Shown here in pieces: positions 10,052-18,600 of a stretch of 64,000 bases of DNA (the first letter of the stretch is position 1; the number at the start of each line of letters is the position of its first letter). This DNA is from Rahnella sikkimica. GTDB lineage: Bacteria > Pseudomonadota > Gammaproteobacteria > Enterobacterales > Enterobacteriaceae. Where the stretch lies: NCBI RefSeq assembly GCF_002951615.1, contig NZ_CP019062.1, positions 372,001 to 436,000 of the forward strand, given 5' to 3'. Under the pieces are notes generated by a model. It had not been told where the DNA came from, ran no database searches, and was given only the letters and a program-made list of their open reading frames with translations. Both the position numbers and the translations under genes were made by a program.

Positions 10052-11345
10052 GATACTTTGCAGGGCGAGCCAGTACTTCTCTTGGATAAGCTGGCCTTTT
10101 GCGTTTTTCAGGTAAGATTAATCGCTTACCTGACTCTCGTAAGTCTCTTAGTTTTCTAGGTATTGTTCCCGGCGTTCGCCCTGAACACCACAAAAATTCC
10201 TCTTGTATCAGCCGCAATGCATTTATGAAGCTTATGCGCAAAGGGTGGACATTGAAGTCATCAGCCATTCGCCTCATTTCCAATCGAACGAGATTGTAAC
10301 TAATTAATATTCCCCAAATTTCCTGGTAGATCCCCGCCGGTTTTTGGCTTCTTAAGATATTTGTATTTCCCAACTGACTGCATTTTAGCTCGCTGTAACC
10401 TTGTTCTATTTCCCATCTTTCCCAGTACACTTGAATGATGTCTTCGAAAGGATATTTTTCAGGGTCTTTCATTGATGTAATGAATTCTTTTATCTCTCCA
10501 GAAGGTTTTATTATCAATGCCTTACGAGCCAACCATGTGTGGGGAAGATGCGGGAACTGTTTTCTGGCCTGCGGAGAAACCGGCATTTCAATAAGCTGAT
10601 CGTATTCAGAATACTGCTCGATAACTTTGTGCCTCATTTTACTTTTCACCGGTGTTAGCCAGTGTGTATTCGCTCCTGCGCCTTCCCAGGAAAGTAAAAG
10701 TTCTGCGGAAAAGTAAGCCCGGTCAAAGAGGGTCAGTGAGTTTTCCTGAACGGAGCTAACCAACTGTTGTGCATAATATATTTCGCTGTTCTTTACCGGC
10801 CCAAATGCAACATCAGTGATCAAATGACTGCGCGCAGACATAAGCGCAACGAGTAAAACCGAAGGGAATGAGTTACTACCGGAAGCAAAACCAAAGGATT
10901 TATTCTCAGGAGTATCCGGGGCTCTGAATTGGGTTCCGTCGACGCTGAATACTTTGAGGCCACATACAAATTTTTCCGTATCTTCTTTGTCCCACTGCTC
11001 AGAGGTGGAATAGAAAAGATGTCGAAGGGGCTCGAACCCCAGGCGCTGCCTGGCTTTGACCAGACTACTCGTTGCCATGGGCGAGAAATTACCGTGGCTG
11101 TCAGGAAAGGCTAAATCGAGTTTATCGCAGACATCAGAAATAGAACGGTTACGCATCAAAGCAATTCCAAGGACAAGCCAGACGACCTGTTCAGCGGGAA
11201 ATCTTCGTCTGCGAACAGTCGCTCTGCCGGTTTGACTGAGAGCTTGTTCAATCCATTCGAGAGGAATATTTTTTTGAAAAGAATCAATAGATTCAGGGTA
11301 GTTAAATGCGGCGGCAACCTGAAGTTGTTCGGAAAGTAGGCTCAT
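10023..11345 (-). CDS. IS4-family transposase (copy 1)
   Basis: This 440-aa DDE transposase cuts and joins the IS ends. The catalytic residues are visible: Asp136 in FSVDGTQF, Asp208 in TLFDRAYF, and the IS4 YREK signature Y307-R310-E314-K321 in VYWERWEIEQGYSELK. The C-terminus is basic (KKKAARS). The length is normal for the family and the frame is intact, so the element is probably active or recently was. The ATG at 11345 has no clear ribosome binding site. A perfect 12-bp hairpin ends 7 bases before it. Copy 2 encodes Val instead of Ala at residue 276. Confidence 0.95.
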   Translation of the reverse strand: MSLLSEQLQVAAAFNYPESIDSFQKNIPLEWIEQALSQTGRATVRRRRFPAEQVVWLVLGIALMRNRSISDVCDKLDLAFPDSHGNFSPMATSSLVKARQRLGFEPLRHLFYSTSEQWDKEDTEKFVCGLKVFSVDGTQFRAPDTPENKSFGFASGSNSFPSVLLVALMSARSHLITDVAFGPVKNSEIYYAQQLVSSVQENSLTLFDRAYFSAELLLSWEGAGANTHWLTPVKSKMRHKVIEQYSEYDQLIEMPVSPQARKQFPHLPHTWLARKALIIKPSGEIKEFITSMKDPEKYPFEDIIQVYWERWEIEQGYSELKCSQLGNTNILRSQKPAGIYQEIWGILISYNLVRLEMRRMADDFNVHPLRISFINALRLIQEEFLWCSGRTPGTIPRKLRDLRESGKRLILPEKRKRPAYPREVLARPAKYPTKKKAARS

Positions 11346-11378
11346 AAGGTGTCTGGCTCAAACGATGTTTGAGCCAGA
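11346..11378 (-). promoter_or_regulatory. Hairpin in the transposase 5' leader (copy 1)
   Basis: TCTGGCTCAAAC, a 3-base loop and GTTTGAGCCAGA form a perfect stem (11352-11378) just upstream of the ATG. By analogy with IS10 and IS50 it may reduce translation from read-through mRNA. That role is inferred. Confidence 0.5.
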
Positions 11379-11428
11379 TTGTCGCCTAACTGCAGGATCG
11401 TTCAAGTTCTCTTAAACGATCAGCATTA

Positions 11429-11447
11429 ACCCGGAGGTGCCTTTTTC
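11429..11447. repeat. Right target-site duplication (11429-11438) and displaced terminator arm
   Basis: ACCCGGAGGT repeats 10000-10009 and is followed by GCCTTTTT, the 3' arm and T tract of the original rcsC/rcsB terminator. Confidence 0.9.
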
Positions 11448-11469
11448 ATGTCTTAACGTTGAACAACAA

Positions 11470-11493
11470 GACTAACCCGTTGAAACGTTAGTC
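11470..11493 (-). terminator. Weak terminator-like hairpin overlapping the rcsB stop
   Basis: On the minus strand GACTAAC, a 10-base loop and GTTAGTC are followed by TTGTTGTT. It overlaps the rcsB stop codon and may give rcsDB its own terminator now that the shared one is split. Confidence 0.45.
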
Positions 11494-12138
11494 TCTGTCT
11501 ACCGGCTGCGAGCTGACGGAGGACAGATAGTTAAGCAGGGCGATGTCATTTTCCACACCCAGTTTCAGCATCGCAGATTTCTTCTGGCTGCTGATGGTTT
11601 TGATGCTGCGGTTCAGCTTTTTCGCAATCTCAGTCACCAGGAAACCTTCTGCAAACAGACGCAGAACTTCGCTTTCCTTTGGAGACAGACGCTTGTCGCC
11701 GTAACCGTTCGCGCTGATTTTTTCCAGCAGTTTGGCAACGCTGTCAGGCGTGAACTTCTTGCCTTTCTGCAACGCGGCCAGCGCTTTCGGTAAATCGGTT
11801 GGCGCGCCTTGTTTCAGGACAATCCCTTCAATATCCAGATCCAAAACAGAGCTCAGGATCGCCGGGTTATTGTTCATGGTCAGAACAATAATGGACAGCT
11901 GCGGATAGTGGCGTTTGATGTACTTGATCAGCGTAATGCCATCGCCGAATTTGTCGCCAGGCATGGAAAGGTCGGTAATCAGAACATGGGCGTCAAGTTT
12001 GCTTAAGCTGTTAACCAGTGCTGTCGAGTCTTCGAACTCACCGACAACGTTCACCCATTCAATTTGTTCAAGGGACTTACGAATACCAAACAGGACGATA
12101 GGATGGTCATCAGCAATAATTACGTTCATATTATTCAT
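11488..12138 (-). CDS. rcsB: RcsB, response regulator of the Rcs phosphorelay
   Basis: RcsB is the DNA-binding output of the Rcs system and controls capsule, motility, division and many envelope genes, alone or with partners such as RcsA. The 216-aa product from the ATG at 12138 (MNNMNVIIADDHPIVLFGIR) has the same length as E. coli RcsB and is nearly identical. The acceptor is Asp56 in VLITDLSMPGD, and the LuxR-type helix-turn-helix reads LSPKESEVLRLFAEGFLVTE. An upstream in-frame start exists but would add 26 residues absent from the family and overlap rcsD, so it was not used. It lies 4 bases behind rcsD, so the two are co-transcribed. The IS lies about 60 bp beyond its stop. Confidence 0.98.
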   Translation of the reverse strand: MNNMNVIIADDHPIVLFGIRKSLEQIEWVNVVGEFEDSTALVNSLSKLDAHVLITDLSMPGDKFGDGITLIKYIKRHYPQLSIIVLTMNNNPAILSSVLDLDIEGIVLKQGAPTDLPKALAALQKGKKFTPDSVAKLLEKISANGYGDKRLSPKESEVLRLFAEGFLVTEIAKKLNRSIKTISSQKKSAMLKLGVENDIALLNYLSSVSSQPVDRD

Positions 12139-12142
12139 GTGA

Positions 12143-14833
12143 TTAGCTACCTTGCTGGAGCAGTCTGGAGACAAAAGAATCAATGTGATTGATGGTTTCA
12201 GTAATCTGTAATGCATCGCCGTCTGCGATGTATTGTTCTAACGCTTCGCACATTTGCTTGCCGGGAGTCAGGTTCAGCATAGCGAATACCCCCTTGAGGC
12301 GATGTGCTGTTTGTGACAGTGATGTGAAATCACGACGTTGGTTTTCATTATACAGTTTCTCAAGATCTTCCGGTACTGTCTCGACAAAAAGCTGATAGTA
12401 ATCGCTTGATTTTAACTGCTTTTCGTAATGGTCGGGAGAGTCTTCTCCGGGTTCTTCGGGTGAAACACTGTCATCAGAAACAGAAAATTGCTGTTCGATT
12501 AACAGTAAGGTTGCGTCGATCAGCGCACTGCTGATGTTGTAATTGACGCGGATATAATGCTTTTCAAGCGGCTGGAAACCGGCTTCATCGTCGGTCAGCA
12601 GCAGCGTATATTTGTCGCTGTTTTGCGCATTATCGGTCAGCAGAACATCGTACTCTCGCGCCACCTGGCGCTCATCGGCCACGATGCACACTGCGCCATA
12701 CGCATTCATGGTCCGGGTGACAATGCCACGCACTTCTTCAGACGTGATGTCGAGTAAAACGGTGACATCATTGAGCAACTTCTCGTGTTCAGCTTCCACT
12801 TCCTGCGCTTGCGGGCGTTGCTTCACGCGGACGGTATAGCGGGTACCGATATTCAGCTTGCTGCGGATTTCGAGCTGACCGCCGAGCTTCTTGCACAGCT
12901 GATTGCACAGGAAGAACGTCAGTCCGGACCCGTGATTAAAGCGATCGACTAACGTCTGGCTGAGGAAAGGATAATTCAGATTGCTCAATTCTTCCTTCGA
13001 AATTCCGCTGCCGGTGTCGTTAATGTGGAATAGCAGTTGATCCGGGCGATCTTCGTCCTGTTCGCTGGTCAGCGTGATTTTACCCAGCGACGTCGTAACG
13101 ATGGCGTAATCAAGCAGCAGCGACAGAATTTTCTTCACCGCCTGCATGTCGCCCACGAAGGTGGCTTCCGGCGCAATCTGGAAATGATTGAGCAAACCAA
13201 GCCCTTTCTGGCTCAGGCGTGGCAGGGCGTCGAGCAACAGTTCATCGACCATTGCCGACAAAACATAGCTGTCGCTGGAAGGCTGCCAGTCCTGCGTTTC
13301 CAGACGCGTCAGCAGGGTAATATTATCCACCAGCGTCAGCGCGTTACGCGATTCAATCAGCAGTTTGGCTTCCAGCGTCTGGCGCGCTTCCGGCTGCGGT
13401 TCTTCAGTCAGCGCCAGCGCCAGTCCGTTCAGCTCCTGAAGCGGCTGATTCAGCTCAATGCCCAGATTATGCAGCATCAGTTTACGTGCCTGCAGATTCT
13501 TTTCGAACTCGCGTTTGGCCTGTTGCAGCGTCCGGTTCACCATCACTTCTTTATCCTGATCATGCAGCATAAACAAGTAAGTTTCCGGCGAGATCTGGCT
13601 GCGGATCATGCGTATTTCATACACTTCATTATTGACGGTAGCCTGAATGGTGCCGTGATGCTGCTCGGCCATATTGGCAATTTTATTCAGGCTCAGATGC
13701 GGCAACAGCTGATCGGCAATCTTGTTGCTCAGGATCACGCTGTGGTTGCTGAAATTATAGACCAGTAAACCGAGCGGCAGGCCGGAGATAATTTCCTGAT
13801 TCAGCGCCTGCTGCATCTGCAACTGCGCCGCCATATTTTCGCTCGGGCGGATGTACAGATGGCGGATGAAATAGATGCTGGTCATCGCCAGCCCCATCAG
13901 GAAGACATTGATGAGGATCAGCCAGAAGTTATTGCGCGAGAGATCGACCACCAGACTCACCAGCGGCACATGGTAGGTCAGCGACAACGGAGAATTATTC
14001 AATGGCACGGTGAAGATCAGCGACCAGCCTTGCAGCGTAATGGTACTCGCCGCACCGTCTTCGCTCTGATCACCCTCGTTGACGTCGGTGGTATTGCCGT
14101 TGAGCTGGAAATTGTCCCGGGCCATGCTCACCGGGATCAGATCGCCCATCGGCAAATCGAAGGCAATCACCGTCGCCAGATGGCCCGGGTTATTGAACGT
14201 TGTGCGCAGTGAGAATGAATAATCATTACTCTGACGTAATTTGCGCAGCGGAGAATAACTTTCCCGTTCGTCCAGCGTATTGGCCTGCTGAAGCATTTCA
14301 GCGCGACGCGATTGCAGCGTGCTGGTGAAATAGTTTTCTTTGAGGCGCGAATCCTGCTGCTGAAGCGGCACGGTGGTGATCAGCATCATGCTGTTGTCCT
14401 GACCGTTCAGGTAGTACAGCGAATAAGGCAGGGTGGTTGAACCCCACTGGTCGTCAAGAAATGCCGACACTTTGAGGGTGAGATCCAGCGTTGAGCTGTC
14501 GTGTGTCCCGAAGATCAGCGCATCGGTTTTCTTGTGGGGTTTGGAGACGAAGAACATATCCTGGCGCAGGCGGATTTCCTGCGCATTCACCGCATCGGGC
14601 GTCAGCGGCTGACCGGTGAAATTGTCGTAAATCTGGTAGGTCATGTAACGGTATTTATCGATACGCTTTTGCAACAGATCGGCAAGGGTCTGCGTGGTGT
14701 GCAGTTTGTCGTTCATGTACGCGTTGGTGTAATTGTAACCGTAAAGACCCAGCCCTATCACCAGCAGCAGAATGAACAACCAGAAGAATCGCGTGATGTT
14801 GGTTGATGTCAGCGATAAATATTTACCAGCCAT
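12143..14833 (-). CDS. rcsD: RcsD, phosphotransfer protein of the Rcs phosphorelay
   Basis: RcsD is the inner-membrane intermediate that takes phosphate from the RcsC receiver and hands it to RcsB. The 896-aa product (E. coli 890) has membrane segments at about 14-34 and 300-325, a degenerate kinase-like middle (DTGSGISKEELSNLNYPF) and a C-terminal HPt domain with His844 in QTAHRLKGVFAMLNL. The start ATG at 14833 gives MAGKYLSLTSTNITRFFWLF. The N-terminal coding region overlaps the end of an MFS remnant by 25 bp on the same strand, so the rcsD promoter must lie inside or upstream of that remnant. Confidence 0.97.
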   Translation of the reverse strand: MAGKYLSLTSTNITRFFWLFILLLVIGLGLYGYNYTNAYMNDKLHTTQTLADLLQKRIDKYRYMTYQIYDNFTGQPLTPDAVNAQEIRLRQDMFFVSKPHKKTDALIFGTHDSSTLDLTLKVSAFLDDQWGSTTLPYSLYYLNGQDNSMMLITTVPLQQQDSRLKENYFTSTLQSRRAEMLQQANTLDERESYSPLRKLRQSNDYSFSLRTTFNNPGHLATVIAFDLPMGDLIPVSMARDNFQLNGNTTDVNEGDQSEDGAASTITLQGWSLIFTVPLNNSPLSLTYHVPLVSLVVDLSRNNFWLILINVFLMGLAMTSIYFIRHLYIRPSENMAAQLQMQQALNQEIISGLPLGLLVYNFSNHSVILSNKIADQLLPHLSLNKIANMAEQHHGTIQATVNNEVYEIRMIRSQISPETYLFMLHDQDKEVMVNRTLQQAKREFEKNLQARKLMLHNLGIELNQPLQELNGLALALTEEPQPEARQTLEAKLLIESRNALTLVDNITLLTRLETQDWQPSSDSYVLSAMVDELLLDALPRLSQKGLGLLNHFQIAPEATFVGDMQAVKKILSLLLDYAIVTTSLGKITLTSEQDEDRPDQLLFHINDTGSGISKEELSNLNYPFLSQTLVDRFNHGSGLTFFLCNQLCKKLGGQLEIRSKLNIGTRYTVRVKQRPQAQEVEAEHEKLLNDVTVLLDITSEEVRGIVTRTMNAYGAVCIVADERQVAREYDVLLTDNAQNSDKYTLLLTDDEAGFQPLEKHYIRVNYNISSALIDATLLLIEQQFSVSDDSVSPEEPGEDSPDHYEKQLKSSDYYQLFVETVPEDLEKLYNENQRRDFTSLSQTAHRLKGVFAMLNLTPGKQMCEALEQYIADGDALQITETINHIDSFVSRLLQQGS

Positions 14834-15132
14834 GATGATGAGTCTTTTCCTTCATTCTTGTTATCACTCTTATATCGGAGCACGGCTTTGGCACAGGCCG
14901 TGACACATAACATCATAGCGGTCATCAGGCCCGGTGCGACGGATAAAGTGTTCAGTTGCGCGATAAAACGCCTCAAGTCAGGCGCGCGACCCGCCAAAAT
15001 ACCTGCATAACTCAACGTTGTCACGGAGGCGATGACCAGGCTGGCAGGCATCGCCGTCGGGTTTCCGGGGGAATATACAGACGTACTCACCGGGCATTTT
15101 ATCAGAAAGCATAAGCCACAGTGATTGCGCAT
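14809..15132 (-). pseudogene. C-terminal fragment of an MFS transporter
   Basis: The 107-aa frame contains GNPTAMPASLVIASVTTLSY, AGILAGRAPDLRRFIAQ and LMTAMMLCVTACAKAVLRY. This resembles the last two or three helices of an MFS sugar or drug transporter, where the middle motif usually reads AGILIGPALIGFIAQ. Nothing upstream encodes the other nine or so helices, and PDLRR breaks what should be a hydrophobic motif. I read it as a decayed remnant left upstream of rcsD. It could instead be a fortuitous open frame, but the motif match makes that less likely. Confidence 0.5.
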
Positions 15133-15665
15133 AGTCTGAATTATTTACCGGTGTAATACATTAGTGCCAGAAAATCTAAGGAAGGATCACACAATTGGTA
15201 AGTCAGCATGATGAGTTTTTTGGCTGCCTAATACTTGATTTTATTAATAATGATCTCGCTCATTCATTAATCAATAGTTGTAATGTGCTTATATTTCATG
15301 GTTTTGATTTTTCAGTGTATGAGCTAGAACATGAAATATCCTTCGTCAAACTTATATTTCGACTTCAATCGATTAATTTTTTTTATCTTAAAGATTATCT
15401 TTTTTTTATGCATTTAACTTAAATCATGCATATAACTTATGGAGTTTCGGACGAAAAGTTACCGAAACGTTTACATAAAAAGAACATTTTTATCTTGAGA
15501 TGCTTGTTAATTGCTCCATTTGCAGTCTATGGCAATCCCTAACACCAGTTGGAAGTTAACCCATTTTCGTAATGGTCTTCATACCTGCTGAACCTCCCTT
15601 TTCCGGAACCGGAAAGCGCGGGCCACGCGTGTGTGAGTCTCAACTGGATGTTATAGGGGTACAAC
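15133..15665. promoter_or_regulatory. Long AT-rich leader of the giant adhesin gene
   Basis: This 533-bp stretch upstream of the adhesin is strongly AT-rich, above all at 15225-15500, and contains no convincing gene. Near its end is a short inverted repeat (CTTTTCCGG/CCGGAAAG, about 15598-15616). The ribosome binding site is AGGGGT, about 5 bases before ATG 15666. Such AT-rich leaders are common for H-NS-silenced biofilm genes, but no specific site can be named. No known riboswitch consensus was recognised. Confidence 0.45.
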
Positions 15666-18600
15666 ATGGCTCAGAACGGTAGCGTTGTTATTGATATTCT
15701 CTCTCGTAAAAATGGTGCAGTAATCTCTCAGGTTTCCAGTGCCAGTCAGGATGTTACCCTCAATCAGGCCAGCATAATTCGCGTTCACGGCACCCATGAA
15801 GCGGTGTCAAGCTATGAGCGCGTGGGCAATGATCTCGTTATTCACATGAAAGACGGCAGTACTGTCCGCTACCACAGTTTCTTTAACACCGACGGCAAGG
15901 GCGAAGACAGCGAACTGGTGTTCGATGACGGTGTTCACCCTATCGAACACGCCGCGTTCATTGATACCGGTGCCACCGCCGGTGCCGTTCCGATTGTTCC
16001 CGCTTATCAAACCATCCCGGATATCGGCGTTTTACTCGAAGATTCCTCCAACTTTAACCCTGCGGTATTAGCCGCGGTTCTGGGCGTGGTTGCGCTCGGC
16101 GCAGGCATCGCCATTGCCGCAGGTGGCGGCGGTGGTGGTGGTGGCGGCAGTAGCAGTAATAACGGCGGAAGTAATGGCGGCAACAACGGGGGAAATACCG
16201 GAGGAAACACTGGCGGTAATACCGGCGGCAACAACGGCGGAACGACCAATGAAGCTCCCACGCTGACGCTGGCGACTTTCGCCAACGGCAACGTGCTCAA
16301 TAAATCCGCCGCAGAAAGCACCCAGAATTTCACTGGTTCCACCACTCACGCCGCCGCTGGCAGCACCATCGTGCTGACCATCAATGGCAAAACGTATACC
16401 ACGACCGTTGACGGCAGCGGCAACTGGAGCGTTCCGCTGACGGCGGAACAATTGCATACGCTGGCTGACGGTACCTACGTGGTCAGCGTGACCGTGACCA
16501 ACACCACCGGCGAGAGCGTGACCAAAAGCATCACCGTCGTGGTTGATACCACGCCGCCGGTGCTGACGGTGGATCCGGTGGATGGCGACAACGTCATCGA
16601 CGCCATCGAACATCAGCAACCGCTGGTGGTGAGCGGAACCGCCTCGGTTTCTGAAGCCGGGCGCACCGTGGATGTCGTTCTTAATGGCGTGCATTACAGC
16701 GCCACCGTTACCGCCGAAGGCACCTGGTCAGTGACCATTCCGGCCAACGTCGTTTCTGCACTGGCGGAAGGGAATTATACCCTGACGACTTCGCTGATCG
16801 ATGCCGCCGGTAACGCCACTACCACGCCGGAAAGCTTTGTCGTCAATGACAGCGCGGGCATCCTGACCGTCAACCCGATTTCCGGCGACGGCCAGCTTAA
16901 TGCCATCGAAGCGCAGTCCACACTGGTGATCACCGGGACAACATTGCATGTCGCGGCCGGTACCCAAATTACGGTGGTTCTCGGCGGCGTGACCTATCAC
17001 ACCACCACCAATGCTGACGGCGGCTGGAGCCTGAGTGTGCCTTCCTCCGCGTTACAGGCGCTGACCGACGGTGAAACCTCGCTGACCATCAGTCTGGTCG
17101 ATGCGCAGGGCAATACCATCAGCCAGACCGCAGATCTGAATGTGGCCATTCACGGTGTACCGCCGACGCTGAACTCTCCGTTTGGTGATGACAACACCCT
17201 GGATGCTACCGAATCCACCACGACGCAGACACTGACGGGTAACACCGGCCTGAAAGGCGACGGACAAACCGTCACGATCACCATCGGCGGGCAGCAACTG
17301 ACCGGCACGGTGGACAGCAATGGCGGTTTTACCGTCAGCGTGCCGCCTTCGTTGCTCGGCAATCTGCCGCAAGGCATGAACAATATTACGGTGACCGTGA
17401 CGGACACGGCGGGCAACCATAATGCCATCACCACGCCGTTTAACGTCGATACCATTGCACCAACACTGACGGTCAACCCGCTGGAAGGTGACGGTTACAT
17501 CAGCGTGGCAGAAGCAGAAGGCGTCATGACCCTGACCGGGACGGCGTCGGTGACTGAAGCCGGTCGTCCGGTGGTTATCACGATTAATGGCGTGAATTAT
17601 GACGGCGCAGTGGTTCAGCCGAACGGCACCTGGAGCCTGAACATTCCGGCCGGTTCCCTGAGCAATCTCAACCAGGATGTCACCGTGACCGCGACGCTGA
17701 CGGATGCCGCCGGGAACACCACCACCAATACCAGCACGATCCACGTCGCTTCCGATCCGCTCCAGCCACCTGAAATCAGCGTCAATGTGTTCGCGTCTGA
17801 CAACATTGTTGACGGGGCTGAGCGCCTGACCGCGCAAACCATTAGCGGTGCAACGACACGCGTCGAAGAAGGGCAGATTGTCACGATCACCCTGAACGGG
17901 CACACGTACACCGCCACAGTAGGTGCCAGCGGTAACTGGAGTGTGATCATCCCGGCGGCGGATGTGGTTGTGCTGGCAAATGGTCAGCAAACCATTACCG
18001 CCACGGTTTCTGATAAAGCGGGCAACGTCGCGACACCAGGCTCTGACACCTTCACGGTGGATTCCGGGCAGAGCGGGATTGCTATCGATCCTGTCGGCGG
18101 CGATAACGTGATTAACGCCGTTGAAACGGCCGACGGTATTTTGGTGACGGGCACCACGCTGGGTGTCGCACCGTTTTCATTGGTGACCGTGACGTTCGGC
18201 GGCCTGATCCGTCTGGCTATCGTTGAGCCGGATGGCCGCTGGTCGATGGCGCTGTCACACACCGATTTACAATCGTTGGATCCGACCACGCTGATCTTTA
18301 CGGCAAGCGTTCTGGCGATCAATGGCACTACGCTGAGCAACAGCGTTGCCGTGGGTGTCGATAATGTTGCGCCGGTTCCGACACTGGATACGCCGTTTGG
18401 CGACGGTTATCTCAATATTGCCGAAGCCTCAACCGCTGAAAGCCTGCACGGTACTACCGGCAAAACCGGCGACGGGCAGACCGTGACCGTCACGCTGGGC
18501 GGGCATACTTATACGGCAACGGTGAATGGCAACACCGGTGCATGGACCGTCAGTGTGCCTTCCGCTGATTTGCAGGCGCTGCCAGCTGGCGCGAACGCGA

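Larger units (their letters stand above)
10010..11428 (-). mobile_element. IS4-family insertion sequence, copy 1 (1419 bp)
   Basis: The element is bounded by ACCCGGAGGT duplications. The left end is TAATGCCGCTCGCTTAAGA and the right end, read inward, is TAATGCTGATCGTTTAAGA, giving imperfect terminal inverted repeats of about 19 bp. It carries one transposase gene on the minus strand. The left end holds a strong hairpin with a T tract (10014-10051) and the right end holds a GATCGTT hairpin, both of which could limit transcription entering from outside. Copy 2 at 47819-49237 has the same length and differs by one base that I can find (10519 G, 48328 A). Confidence 0.95.

Noticed and set aside
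15195-15422. 75-codon plus-strand frame upstream of the adhesin
   Set aside because: AT-rich, no clear ribosome binding site, no recognisable family. The Phe/Leu-rich composition follows from the base composition.
15500-15660. Possible cyclic-di-GMP riboswitch before the adhesin
   Set aside because: The expected conserved bases of the GEMM motif could not be found. Only a short inverted repeat is present.
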